IMG/VR virus record: IMGVR_UViG_3300032770_000014
Coordinates: 1-64,000 of that record
DNA: 64,000 bases
Source of the DNA: a virus
Direction: 5' to 3' (one strand)
Part shown: positions 7,724 to 16,002 of the stretch, piece after piece
Layout of the letters: every line of letters begins with the position of its first letter
Position numbering within the stretch: the first letter of the stretch is position 1
The notes under the pieces: generated by a model
Database searches by the model: none
What the model was told of the DNA's origin: nothing
The model's input: only the letters and a program-made list of their open reading frames with translations
Position numbers and translations under genes: made by a program

Positions 7724-8905
7724 ATGCCACTTGGACTGAGAACGGTAGCGGACCTCAGTTGCGAAATTGGCTTGCACCTCCTAGAGCCATTCGTAAACCA
7801 AACCCTTGCCTCCTCCGTCAGTTCTGGCAGCGCGGTTACAATCGTCCTCAACCCCACTACCCCTCTCCCCGCTACCTCCTATCTCTATCCCGGCGCGCAG
7901 GTCGTCATAGGCTGGCAGACCAGTCCGTCCGACGCCGAGGTGGTTACTGTTCTGACCGTGGCTGCCGACGGCGTGACCTTCACGGCGAACCTGGTCAACG
8001 ATCATGCTGCAGGAGAGACGGTCTTCGGCGCCACGTTTCCTACCCAAGCCTTAACCGACCCCATTTTCACCCAATCCGAGATCGTTGGCTACATCGCTCA
8101 GGCCCAGAACGAGTTCCTGACCAAAGTCCCACTGATCCTCCAGCTATTCCCCAACCTCGAAGTCCTGATCGGCCAGTCCAACCAGACCCTCCCCGCGACC
8201 GCGATCGAGCTGGAGCGCGTGGCTGTGCAGTCCAACCCGGCCGCGACCCAGTTCGCTATCTCGTCTATCACGCGCAGCGGAGGTACGGTCACCTGCCTAC
8301 TGACCAGTTCCGTCAATTCCGACCAATGGACCGCAGACCTCCCTATCCAAGTCTTCGACGTGACTGACTCCACGTTCAACTCCACCGCGAACTCGACCTT
8401 CCTGCTCGCCTCGGTCTCGTCGGATGGCTTGACGCTGACCTGGCCGCAGGCAGTAGCGGATTCCTCCAGCAGCGGCGGCGTGGTCTCCCGGCCTATTCTG
8501 ACCCGGCTGTACGAGTCTGCGCAGGAGCAGATCGCGCTGAACCAGCCGTGGGGATTAACCAGTCCGGTACCGACGAACTGGTGGGAAGATCGTTCAGGAA
8601 TTTACGGATGGGGCGTCTCGCCAGTACCACAAAGCAATAACTGGATGGAGTTGCTGGCGAGCGTCAGGGCGAGCGAGAGCCTGACCCTGCTGTCGGGATT
8701 CCTTGTGCCGGATGTGTTCGTGTACGCGATCAAATGGCGCGCGCTGGCCTACTGCTGGGCGAAGAATGGCGTCCAACGCAGCCCGACGATGGAGAAGTTC
8801 GCCAAGGGTAAATTCGACTTCTACTGCCTCCTCGCTGATCGCTTCCTGCGCAACACGATCCAGAAAGTCGGTCAAGCCGGTGCCGCTGCGGGAGGGAACT
8901 TCTGA
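7724..8905 (+). CDS. Putative connector/tail-completion protein
   Basis: 393 residues. The middle (about residues 20-110 and 175-260) is beta-rich with Thr/Ser/Val-rich strands; the flanks are helical, including a C-terminal helical pair with Trp and Lys residues (KWRALAYCWAKNGVQ). This again is the helix-barrel-helix style of phage adaptor or neck proteins. There is no clear ribosome-binding site before the ATG, which lies just downstream of the TTACCGC element. The stop overlaps the next start (TGATG). Function inferred. Confidence 0.5.
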   Translation: MPLGLRTVADLSCEIGLHLLEPFVNQTLASSVSSGSAVTIVLNPTTPLPATSYLYPGAQVVIGWQTSPSDAEVVTVLTVAADGVTFTANLVNDHAAGETVFGATFPTQALTDPIFTQSEIVGYIAQAQNEFLTKVPLILQLFPNLEVLIGQSNQTLPATAIELERVAVQSNPAATQFAISSITRSGGTVTCLLTSSVNSDQWTADLPIQVFDVTDSTFNSTANSTFLLASVSSDGLTLTWPQAVADSSSSGGVVSRPILTRLYESAQEQIALNQPWGLTSPVPTNWWEDRSGIYGWGVSPVPQSNNWMELLASVRASESLTLLSGFLVPDVFVYAIKWRALAYCWAKNGVQRSPTMEKFAKGKFDFYCLLADRFLRNTIQKVGQAGAAAGGNF

Positions 8906-9360
8906 TGCCCGCCCTCGCCTCCAACCCGCTCCCGATCCAGTTCACCCCCTTTACCAAAAAGCACTTTGAGACGGACGCCGGGATAGCATTTGTTAACCAG
9001 ACCTTGAGCCAGTTGACGACTACCATTAACGCCCTCCTCGGCTCTGGCGGCCCGACCCTACTCCCCTCCGGCATCGACGTCCAAGGCGCGAAGGTCACTG
9101 GCTTGGCAGCGCCAGAAAGCGAATCAGATGCCGTCTCCCTTAGTCACGCGCAGGGGAACTACTCCGCGCCTGCCGTGGCCCCGCAACTGGACCTCGGCGG
9201 CAAGAACACCCTCAAAGGGCTGGCGGCGGTTTACTCTGTGGTGCAGCCGGGGATTGGGACATCGACTACGCTGACCCTGGCGAAACTCACTGGGGGCGGC
9301 AGCAGCGGATCGATCACGATCAAGAACGGCGTGGTGACAGCTTTCACGCCGCCGAGCTAG
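8905..9360 (+). CDS. Small putative virion/tail protein
   Basis: 151 residues, start overlapping the upstream stop. The C-terminal half ends in the pattern SITIKNGVVTAFTPPS, a short beta-hairpin terminus that is common in small phage proteins encoded near the tail nozzle and fibre genes. The N-terminal 50 residues look helical. Its stop is followed at once by GGAGG and the remnant start of the nozzle gene, so originally it stood directly before that gene. Confidence 0.55.
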   Translation: MPALASNPLPIQFTPFTKKHFETDAGIAFVNQTLSQLTTTINALLGSGGPTLLPSGIDVQGAKVTGLAAPESESDAVSLSHAQGNYSAPAVAPQLDLGGKNTLKGLAAVYSVVQPGIGTSTTLTLAKLTGGGSSGSITIKNGVVTAFTPPS

Positions 9361-9370
9361 GGAGGAACAG

Positions 9371-9418
9371 ATGGCCGAGCAGAAGCAATATGAATCCAAG
9401 CCGTTCCTGCTTATTTGA
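9371..9418 (+). pseudogene. Displaced original 5' end of the nozzle-like gene
   Basis: A GGAGG site and ATG open a 15-codon frame reading MAEQKQYESKPFLLI and then stop. The first 12 residues match 10 of the first 12 of the large protein that starts at 10362 (MAENKNYESKPF), but the DNA differs at 11 of 36 bases. This is the original start of that gene, cut off by the HNH endonuclease gene that follows on the other strand. Confidence 0.85.
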
Positions 9419-10256
9419 ACCGGGAGGCTTGTTGGAAAAAGTAGGCGAGTAGGTCTTGTAGGCCAAGTGCCTTGAATGAATCTACTACGGCTTGGTATTT
9501 GGAAGCATTTTCAGGAAAGTTCAATCTAGAAAACTCTCTAAAGTGCAGGACAGTAACAATGTCTCTAACTATGGCTGCGGTCTCCTTTTCCTTATATCTG
9601 CCAAGGAACATCTTCTTTCCGTCAACACAAATCTGTGCTTTCCACTTTCTAGTCAGTGTTTTACCTTTTTTGGATAGTATCCATCTATCATTGTTGCGTA
9701 GCTGCGATACACCAATGAACCCCGAAGTGCTATCCTTTCGCAATCCTCTATTTCTGGAATTTTCCTTGGCGTTTGCAAACCTCAGATTGCTCATGCAGTT
9801 GTTGAGTCCATTGCCATCGATGTGATCGACTTGGCGAGTCTCAGTACCCATCAGGAACTGGTGAAGTGTGATGTGGCTTTGCCCTGTCTTGGAATATGGT
9901 CTATAGCTACCAGATGCCGCGTAGAACCCGCACTTTGTATTGTTTTTTACTGCGTACCAGTTTAGAGCGATCGCTTCTGCATATCGGGACTTGTCTACAA
10001 CAGTGACTTGGTTTTGGGTAAGAGCGATAAGACGAATATCTGGATCGTCTGGCTGAACTATTGCGGGTCGAAGAACTGCTCTCGTAGTCACCACTCGTCG
10101 AACTGGCCTTGGTAGTCTTTTGTGGCAATCAAGGCAATGTAGCGCGTGTGGGCTTTTGCGGTTGTGACACGCAGGGCAATAAGAAATTTCACATGGATAT
10201 GCATGAGTTGTATACTTGCGTTGCGGCTGGGCTGTCTGTTCTCGCAGACTGCTCAT
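9411..10256 (-). CDS. HNH homing endonuclease with AP2-like DNA-binding domain
   Basis: 281 residues. Domains in order: an N-terminal zinc ribbon with Cys 27, 30, 41 and 44; an HNH nuclease core (LHQF at 131-134, VDHIDGNGLNN at 143-153, then NLRFAN); and an AP2/ERF-like DNA-binding domain (GFIGVS through DGKKMFLGRY, about 179-222). It makes a site-specific double-strand cut that starts its own copying. It lies antisense to the late genes, AT-richer than its neighbours, between the truncated old 5' end of the nozzle gene and its intact new copy. Its stop codon overlaps the remnant. Confidence 0.93.
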   Translation of the reverse strand: MSSLREQTAQPQRKYTTHAYPCEISYCPACHNRKSPHALHCLDCHKRLPRPVRRVVTTRAVLRPAIVQPDDPDIRLIALTQNQVTVVDKSRYAEAIALNWYAVKNNTKCGFYAASGSYRPYSKTGQSHITLHQFLMGTETRQVDHIDGNGLNNCMSNLRFANAKENSRNRGLRKDSTSGFIGVSQLRNNDRWILSKKGKTLTRKWKAQICVDGKKMFLGRYKEKETAAIVRDIVTVLHFREFSRLNFPENASKYQAVVDSFKALGLQDLLAYFFQQASRFK

Positions 10257-10308
10257 CGGTCACCTCCGATGGGCGCGGGTCTGGCCGCGCTTCCTTTTAT
10301 TCTATACC

Positions 10309-10331
10309 TACCGTTGGACTTGCGCTAGACT
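10309..10331 (+). promoter_or_regulatory. Possible TACCG-TAGACT promoter element of the nozzle gene
   Basis: TACCGT, 11 bp, TAGACT, about 30 bp before the GTG at 10362. It resembles the TTACCGC-TAT elements elsewhere and would replace the promoter or read-through lost when the endonuclease gene was inserted. Confidence 0.35.
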
Positions 10332-10361
10332 GTTGCCGATTCATGCAGGATGGAGGCGAGA

Positions 10362-13300
10362 GTGGCTGAGAACAAGAATTACGAGTCTAAGCCATTTGTT
10401 TATAGTTCTAGGGGATTGGGTGCCCGCTGGGAGGTTGATAGAGTTCCGGAGGGATATTATTTACAGAATCTGAATTGTTTTGAGCGCAGCGAGAATTCCC
10501 TCAGCAGTCGGTATGGAACTTCTATCATTGATCGCGATCCGTATGGTACGCCAAACCCCCAAAATTACTTTTTCTCGGCAGAGGTAACATCTCTTGCACG
10601 ACTTGTATACCAGTCGAACTCGTTCCGCTATGCTGGTCTTGCCGATGGCACGTTGTGGCGGCGTACAGGGGATGCTCAAGGGCCGTACACGCAAATTTAT
10701 TCAGGACTCTCTGGTAATTCTTTTGAAACAATTGTGTCTAGTTGTTATGAGACATCTCAGGCGTTTATTTTTATAGCTGATGCTCTAGCCTCTATTAAGG
10801 ACATGGGAACCGGAACTCCGCAACTCTGGGGGATTGATCCTCCTTCCTACACTCTGAACGTTCAGCCATACGCGCCGCTGCTGACCATGATCGACTCGTT
10901 CTCAGCCTCTAACACCTATGCCACGACAGGGGTGACAAGCTGGGAGTGGGTGGACATCGAAACGCTGACTGTCAACTCTGGGCAACTCGTGACGGATTTC
11001 AGCGAGTTCTTCAGCCTTGGGTACGGCGGGGGGTCGCCATCGACGCGGTATCCGACCAGTGGAAGTCTGGGAACAGGCACAATAACCGCTGCTGCTCTTC
11101 CAGGCGAGGTGACCACAAAATACTCAAGCGCGATCAGCGGGTTCGCCTCTGTGCCTCTGAGCGCAGTGGATGAAGTCACTCTGTATGTGACGCTGGAAGG
11201 CAGCTTGTCCTTTCCCATACCCGGTGTGCCGCCCCCCTACGGATCAGGATTCATTGGATTTCAGTACAGCGTGGATGGCGGGGTCACTTGGCAACCGCCT
11301 TCAGGGGATGGCTACACTTTCGTAAGCAAGGACAACACTACTACCCAGACGCTTTCCCCGACAGTGGTCACATTCGCTGTTCAGACGTCGAATCTCAGCT
11401 TGGTGCAATTGAGATCAATGGCTATCGCGACGAACCCAGCAACAGCATTCGCTGTCAACGCTACCAGCACCATTGCTTCCGTTTATGCCGTGGTCTCTAC
11501 GCAGGGCGGCACTGGGTCCGTAGCGGCGGGTATGGTCTCGCTCTTGAACAGCAACGTTCCCGTCTACGTCCCTATCGCGCAAGTGACCGCGACCAACTAT
11601 GTCGGCGACCTGTACACCGCCCTGCTAGTACAGACCACCGCGCCTCACAACCTCTCTGCCTCGGACACGATGGCGATCTACGCCTCCTCGAACGATCTGG
11701 TGGACGGGTTCTACCAAGTCTCCTCCATAACTGCTTCCAACTCCTTCCTCATTCCATTTGAGTCCGCGGTCGAGATTGGAGCGACAGGAGGCTATCTTAC
11801 CTACGCGACCTCGGCCAGCAACACTTACTCTTCCATTCCCAATGCCTGCGTAGTAAACAATTTCTACAGCCTTTCAATCTCGCAGATGTCGGCATGGGGA
11901 TTCAATGAGTGGGTTCCACCAACCGTGACCTCCTTCCCGTTCGGCTGCTGGAGCGGCGAGGTCACTGGGGCCAGTGCGACCGGGACGGTTGGCAACACCG
12001 TTGCGCTCGACCTGAGCCTGAACGACCAAGTAACCGACAGCGACCTTATTGTTCTCACTCTCGCTGTCTCGGAGCCGCAGAACGTCGAGCAGATCCAGTT
12101 ACAATTTTTTGTTGGAGATGGAACAGACAATTATTATTCCGCGTTCATTTCTCCAGCCTATTACCAAGGCTCACTGGTCGGGCAAGAGACTGCTTACGAC
12201 GCAACGCAGAACCAGATTCTCGCCGATGCGCTGGGCCTGATCACCGGTCAGACTCCGGGCACCACCGCTGCCCAACTTCAGCCTACGAACATCTCTACCG
12301 GCGCTGGATCGTGGCAGGCCTGTCTAATTCCCCGCGGCAATTTCCTGCCTGTGGGACTGGCGGGCACGGCGGGCCTCGACTGGTCGAACATCACCAGTTG
12401 GCAACTGACGGTCACGACCAACGCCAATACCACTCCCTCGGCCGGAGTCACATTCTCCTGCAACGGCCTCTACCTGCAGTGGGGCTACGGACCGTCCTCC
12501 TTTGCTGGCGTGGGCTACGACTGGCGACAGACTTACTACAACGCTAACACCGGGACCGAATCGTCTCCTTCACCTGAGATGCAGTACAACCAGCAATACG
12601 GCTATCTCGCTTCCACCACCGCGCCGTTCTTCCTGCGCCAGGCTGCGCAGGTCACTGGCCAGTACTCCTCCGATCCCCAAGTCACCCATGTCCGGCTGTA
12701 TCGCCGCGGGGGGATTCTGGCCTCGAACTGGTTCCAGTCAGTTCAAGCGCCGAACATAACCGGGGGCGGTCAGTTCCTCCTCAAGGATGTAATCGGGGAT
12801 GCCTATCTTGAACAGGCCCAACCTCTAGCTCTGGATAACGATCCTCCGGTCACGTCGAACCTCGTTACGCCGATCCAGACTACTCTAGCGGCCGGGACCA
12901 CGCTCTCCAGCCTTAGCTCGATCTACTCAACCTTCTTCCCGCAGATTGTGACCGTCACCCAGTCCGACGCCGTGTTTGTGCCGAACATGCTGGCCGAGAT
13001 CGGCAACGCGAACAATCTGGAAGTGGTGGCGGTTATTGTCGGTGGGACAGGCCAGTTCACTGCCATTCTTCGTCTCGAACATAATCAGGGTGAGCCGGTC
13101 AGCGTTCAGGCTACCCCCCGCCAAGCCTGCTCCCTCTGCGCGCTCTCGAACCAGGGCGGCGTGACCCAAGTCTGGCTGGCGGGCGACCCGAACAATCCGC
13201 ACTATCTCTACTACTCGAAGCCGGGCTACCCGGAGAATTTCTCTCCTGCCAATTACATTGCTGTCTCCGCGCCCGACGATCCGATTATGGCCGTCATTAA

Positions 13301-14531
13301 CTGGCGCGGGACGATCGTGGTCGGGACGACGAAGACTTGGTACATCATCGTTGGAGGCGCGAAACCGTACCCGCAGCCAACTGGCGCCGCGCACGGAATG
13401 GCATCCTCCTCATGGACTCTGGTCGAGGGCGAGATTATCTATCTTTCCCAAGACGGTCTCCGTGCCTTCTCCGGTGCCGACGGCCAGTACATGACCCTCC
13501 CTGTCGAGTGGATGTTCCGTGCCAGCCCGGCGACGATCGTGCCCAAGCTGAATCCTGACAGCTACTCCTCGACGGTCCTTTGCCAGTACCAGAACCAAGT
13601 CTACTTCGGGTTCACCTCAGCCTCAAACTCAGTCAGCACGGGCAACGGCGCGATCTATCGTCTGCGCTTCGACTCTGAGTACAAGCGGTTCGGCCTCGAT
13701 GACGTTCCCGCGACGGCGATGCTCTGGGAGCAGGATACCAACGCCTTACTAGTCGGGAAACAGATCAGTGCGACCGCTTATGCCGTCGTCCAAGACTGGG
13801 TAGGCGACTATGACGACGGCGGCTGGAACGCAGAAGGGACCGCGCTGATCCAGACTCCGATTCACCTCATCTCGCAGACTCCTTATCATGACCTCGGCAA
13901 GCCGCACTTTCCGAAGCAGTGGAACATGCTGGAGGGGGACTACAACACCGAGGGCCAGGACATCACGACAACCCTCTGGTTCAACACGGAGCCGACGACC
14001 TCGCTTGCTCTGCCCTCAGCCAACACGGGAACGCAGCGGCAGAAGGTCCAGTACCAGATCCCCTCCACCACCGCCTCCAACTCTCAAGGCGTTCAAGCCT
14101 ACGCAATGTCCATCCAGCACGACATGTACGTGACCGTGGCACCGACCTTCTATCAGGAGGACATGTATGCGGTCGTGCTGGCGGATTATCGGACCTCGTG
14201 GGACACCTACTGGCAGGGCACAGAGGGCGACCTGCTCGGCATCGAGCCCAAGAACGTCTACTGCGACTACACGGCTACTGCGCAACTGGTTGTCTCGATC
14301 TTCGCCGACGGCAACGACGCGACCCCTTACTATATCGACGACTTCACGCTGATCCCGCAGGCGAACCGGTCGGTGGTCCGGGTCCAGCTTCCAGCGCGGA
14401 AGGGACGCCTGTGGCGGATTATCATCACCAGCAGTCAGCCGTTCCAGCTCTGGGCACCGGTTCGGGTAGAGGTCAAGCAACTCCAAGAAGGTTCCGGGTT
14501 TGAGGAAAGGGCATTCCCGGTCTACCAATAG
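10362..14531 (+). CDS. Large tail nozzle-like virion protein
   Basis: 1389 residues from the GTG at 10362 (GGAGG 5 bp upstream); the ATG at 10350 overlaps that site and is less likely. The N-terminus (GYYLQNLNCFERSENSLSSRYGT) and repeated blade-like segments, including WLAGDPNNPHYLYYSKPGYPENF and GTTKTWYIIVGG, look like the beta-propeller of podovirus nozzle / DNA-stabilisation proteins (P22 gp10 type). The central half is Ser/Thr-rich beta structure. Codon use is AT-rich for about the first 480 bp and then turns GC-rich, consistent with a replaced 5' segment. The function is inferred from these features and gene order. Confidence 0.6.
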   Translation: MAENKNYESKPFVYSSRGLGARWEVDRVPEGYYLQNLNCFERSENSLSSRYGTSIIDRDPYGTPNPQNYFFSAEVTSLARLVYQSNSFRYAGLADGTLWRRTGDAQGPYTQIYSGLSGNSFETIVSSCYETSQAFIFIADALASIKDMGTGTPQLWGIDPPSYTLNVQPYAPLLTMIDSFSASNTYATTGVTSWEWVDIETLTVNSGQLVTDFSEFFSLGYGGGSPSTRYPTSGSLGTGTITAAALPGEVTTKYSSAISGFASVPLSAVDEVTLYVTLEGSLSFPIPGVPPPYGSGFIGFQYSVDGGVTWQPPSGDGYTFVSKDNTTTQTLSPTVVTFAVQTSNLSLVQLRSMAIATNPATAFAVNATSTIASVYAVVSTQGGTGSVAAGMVSLLNSNVPVYVPIAQVTATNYVGDLYTALLVQTTAPHNLSASDTMAIYASSNDLVDGFYQVSSITASNSFLIPFESAVEIGATGGYLTYATSASNTYSSIPNACVVNNFYSLSISQMSAWGFNEWVPPTVTSFPFGCWSGEVTGASATGTVGNTVALDLSLNDQVTDSDLIVLTLAVSEPQNVEQIQLQFFVGDGTDNYYSAFISPAYYQGSLVGQETAYDATQNQILADALGLITGQTPGTTAAQLQPTNISTGAGSWQACLIPRGNFLPVGLAGTAGLDWSNITSWQLTVTTNANTTPSAGVTFSCNGLYLQWGYGPSSFAGVGYDWRQTYYNANTGTESSPSPEMQYNQQYGYLASTTAPFFLRQAAQVTGQYSSDPQVTHVRLYRRGGILASNWFQSVQAPNITGGGQFLLKDVIGDAYLEQAQPLALDNDPPVTSNLVTPIQTTLAAGTTLSSLSSIYSTFFPQIVTVTQSDAVFVPNMLAEIGNANNLEVVAVIVGGTGQFTAILRLEHNQGEPVSVQATPRQACSLCALSNQGGVTQVWLAGDPNNPHYLYYSKPGYPENFSPANYIAVSAPDDPIMAVINWRGTIVVGTTKTWYIIVGGAKPYPQPTGAAHGMASSSWTLVEGEIIYLSQDGLRAFSGADGQYMTLPVEWMFRASPATIVPKLNPDSYSSTVLCQYQNQVYFGFTSASNSVSTGNGAIYRLRFDSEYKRFGLDDVPATAMLWEQDTNALLVGKQISATAYAVVQDWVGDYDDGGWNAEGTALIQTPIHLISQTPYHDLGKPHFPKQWNMLEGDYNTEGQDITTTLWFNTEPTTSLALPSANTGTQRQKVQYQIPSTTASNSQGVQAYAMSIQHDMYVTVAPTFYQEDMYAVVLADYRTSWDTYWQGTEGDLLGIEPKNVYCDYTATAQLVVSIFADGNDATPYYIDDFTLIPQANRSVVRVQLPARKGRLWRIIITSSQPFQLWAPVRVEVKQLQEGSGFEERAFPVYQ

Positions 14532-14533
14532 CC

Positions 14534-14857
14534 ATGAGCGCCTCTCTTACTCTCGTCACCTCAGTTCACGCCACGGTCACTCGGCGGCGGCTGGCTTACT
14601 CTCTCCCGCTGAGGCTTTCTCCCCTGCTGCGGCATGTCCTCGCTACCGCCTCCCCCCGGCTCGACGGGCAACCCAATCTCCTGCCTGACTTCATTCCAGA
14701 ACGCTGTTGCGGAAATCTGTTCTCCTGCCACTCGGCGGTCAGGTGGCGGGTGGGGGACGGGAGGAACAAGGTGTTCTTCTGTCAGGATTGCTTCGAGCGG
14801 CTGTGGGAGGCAGGGTTCGATGTGCAGGATTTCGTTGTGGAGCGGTACCGGCTCTAA
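14534..14857 (+). CDS. Small zinc-finger-like protein
   Basis: 107 residues, starting two bases after the preceding stop. Cys residues are arranged as CCGNLFSCH and FFCQDCFERL, a probable zinc-binding pair of knuckles in the C-terminal half. The N-terminal 45 residues are Arg/Leu/Pro-rich with no recognised domain. Function unknown. Confidence 0.55.
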   Translation: MSASLTLVTSVHATVTRRRLAYSLPLRLSPLLRHVLATASPRLDGQPNLLPDFIPERCCGNLFSCHSAVRWRVGDGRNKVFFCQDCFERLWEAGFDVQDFVVERYRL

Positions 14858-14873
14858 CCCCCAAAGATTTCTC

Positions 14874-14901
14874 TTGCTTTTCCTAAATGATTTCATGTAA
14901 T
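14874..14901 (+). promoter_or_regulatory. Sigma70-like promoter
   Basis: TTGCTT and TGTAAT separated by 16 bp, 43 bp before the ATG at 14945, in an AT-rich gap. AAGGAG precedes the start. Confidence 0.6.
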
Positions 14902-14944
14902 CTTCCATCGTGTACCTAGGCACCAACCCCCAAGGAGATTTCCG

Positions 14945-15325
14945 ATGTCCGAGCCCGACCAGAATGAAGAGAACAAGCCAGTAGCCGTCATGCCTGCCCC
15001 CACCCCCACTCCTGCCGCAGCCTCCCCCCGTAAATCCCTGCTGACGGAAACCTTCGAGATCATGCCTAACCCGTCCGTTGACGAGATCATCCGTACGATG
15101 GCACGGATGGCCAACTTCTGCAATCTCTACGCCGCCGAGGCTCTGCGCGCACGGGTCGTGACTGCCGCCAACCCCTGCGTGATGGCCCTGATGAACGTAG
15201 CGGCCAACCTCGAACAAGGAGCGCAGGCACAGCGGCAGCAACTGGCAATGGCTGCGGCCGGGCAGTTCGTCGGCGGACCGCCGCCGGGCGGAGGCATGCC
15301 GGGGACGCCGTTCAGGATGAATTGA
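14945..15325 (+). CDS. Hypothetical protein, helical core with Pro/Gly-rich ends
   Basis: 126 residues with AAGGAG upstream. Pro/Ala-rich N-terminal 30 residues, a helical core (about 45-105, with many Met and Ala) and a Gly/Pro/Met-rich C-terminus (GGPPPGGGMPGTPFRMN). Such flexible C-termini are seen in assembly or chaperone-like phage proteins. No family recognised. Confidence 0.55.
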   Translation: MSEPDQNEENKPVAVMPAPTPTPAAASPRKSLLTETFEIMPNPSVDEIIRTMARMANFCNLYAAEALRARVVTAANPCVMALMNVAANLEQGAQAQRQQLAMAAAGQFVGGPPPGGGMPGTPFRMN

Positions 15326-15336
15326 AGGAAGGGCAA

Positions 15337-15471
15337 ATGATTTCTGATCGTACTGCCACCGATCTTTTTGTTATCTTTGCGGCAATATATTGCTTGTTTT
15401 GTGGTTACTTACTCGGCTGGGTGTGTTGCTTGGAAGCCATTAGGAGTGGTAAATGGAAGATGAGGAAGTAG
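15337..15471 (+). CDS. 44-residue single-pass membrane protein
   Basis: Start ATG follows GGAAGGG. One hydrophobic segment (about residues 10-33, Phe/Ile/Leu/Cys-rich) follows a short hydrophilic N-terminus, and the C-terminus is basic (RSGKWKMRK), so the C-terminus is likely cytoplasmic. It overlaps the next gene by 19 bases in another frame. Both this gene and the next two are AT-richer than their neighbours. Function unknown; a small membrane regulator is possible. Confidence 0.6.
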   Translation: MISDRTATDLFVIFAAIYCLFCGYLLGWVCCLEAIRSGKWKMRK

Positions 15472-15689
15472 TTAATATGAAACCTGATCGTACACCAACA
15501 GAGGTTTTGGTACAAATGATGGAAGAGTTCGGCAAGGACGAGCCGGCCGAACTTCTCATTTGTTACAGAGGGCATGCCGGGCAATTTTGCTGGGACTGTT
15601 CAAGCTCAAACTATGTGTCACAGTTGGGACTGGCTCACATGACTATTATAGCCATTGAAAATGATCTCAAGAAGGCGCAGAGGGCTTGA
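15453..15689 (+). CDS. Small acidic conserved-type phage protein
   Basis: 78 residues starting inside the preceding gene; an alternative start is the ATG at 15477 (MKPDRTPTEV). It has an acidic N-terminal half, a CYRGHAGQFCWDC stretch and a helical C-terminus with AHMTIIAIENDLKKA. The style is that of accessory genes found in many phages. Function unknown. Confidence 0.55.
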   Translation: MEDEEVVNMKPDRTPTEVLVQMMEEFGKDEPAELLICYRGHAGQFCWDCSSSNYVSQLGLAHMTIIAIENDLKKAQRA

Positions 15690-15699
15690 ATTGAGGCAG

Positions 15700-15978
15700 A
15701 TGGGAACTATGCCAGATCGCAGAAATAAACATCCCAAGCGCACCCCAATACCGGCGAAAAAAGACGACGATGATCTGCGTAATTTTGTAGAGGGGACGAT
15801 TAGAGGATATGCCGTACAGGGTTTTGACAGGTTTCTTGTCAGGATCACGAAAAAGATCAAAGATGGCGTGTTCCCTGTAGGCGTCAAGCACGATCCTACC
15901 CTAGAAGTCAAAATAGAGATAGTGGACTTCGTGGATGGGGAGGTTGACATTCTTGTGGGTAAGTCATCCAAACAGTAA
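15700..15978 (+). CDS. Small hypothetical protein
   Basis: 92 residues from the ATG at 15700, with GAGG just upstream; the ATG at 15709 has better spacing and may be the true start. Basic N-terminal 20 residues (HPKRTPIPAKK), then an acidic patch and a beta-rich C-terminal half (VKIEIVDFVDGEVDILVG). No family recognised. AT-rich codon use suggests recent acquisition. Confidence 0.5.
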   Translation: MGTMPDRRNKHPKRTPIPAKKDDDDLRNFVEGTIRGYAVQGFDRFLVRITKKIKDGVFPVGVKHDPTLEVKIEIVDFVDGEVDILVGKSSKQ

Positions 15979-16002
15979 TGCCGATGTATTTCCAGACGGC
16001 CA

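Noticed and set aside
9371-10397. A group I intron splitting the nozzle-like gene, with the HNH gene inside it.
   Set aside because: The first 12 codons are repeated downstream, so splicing would not be needed and would duplicate residues; the endonuclease is also antisense.
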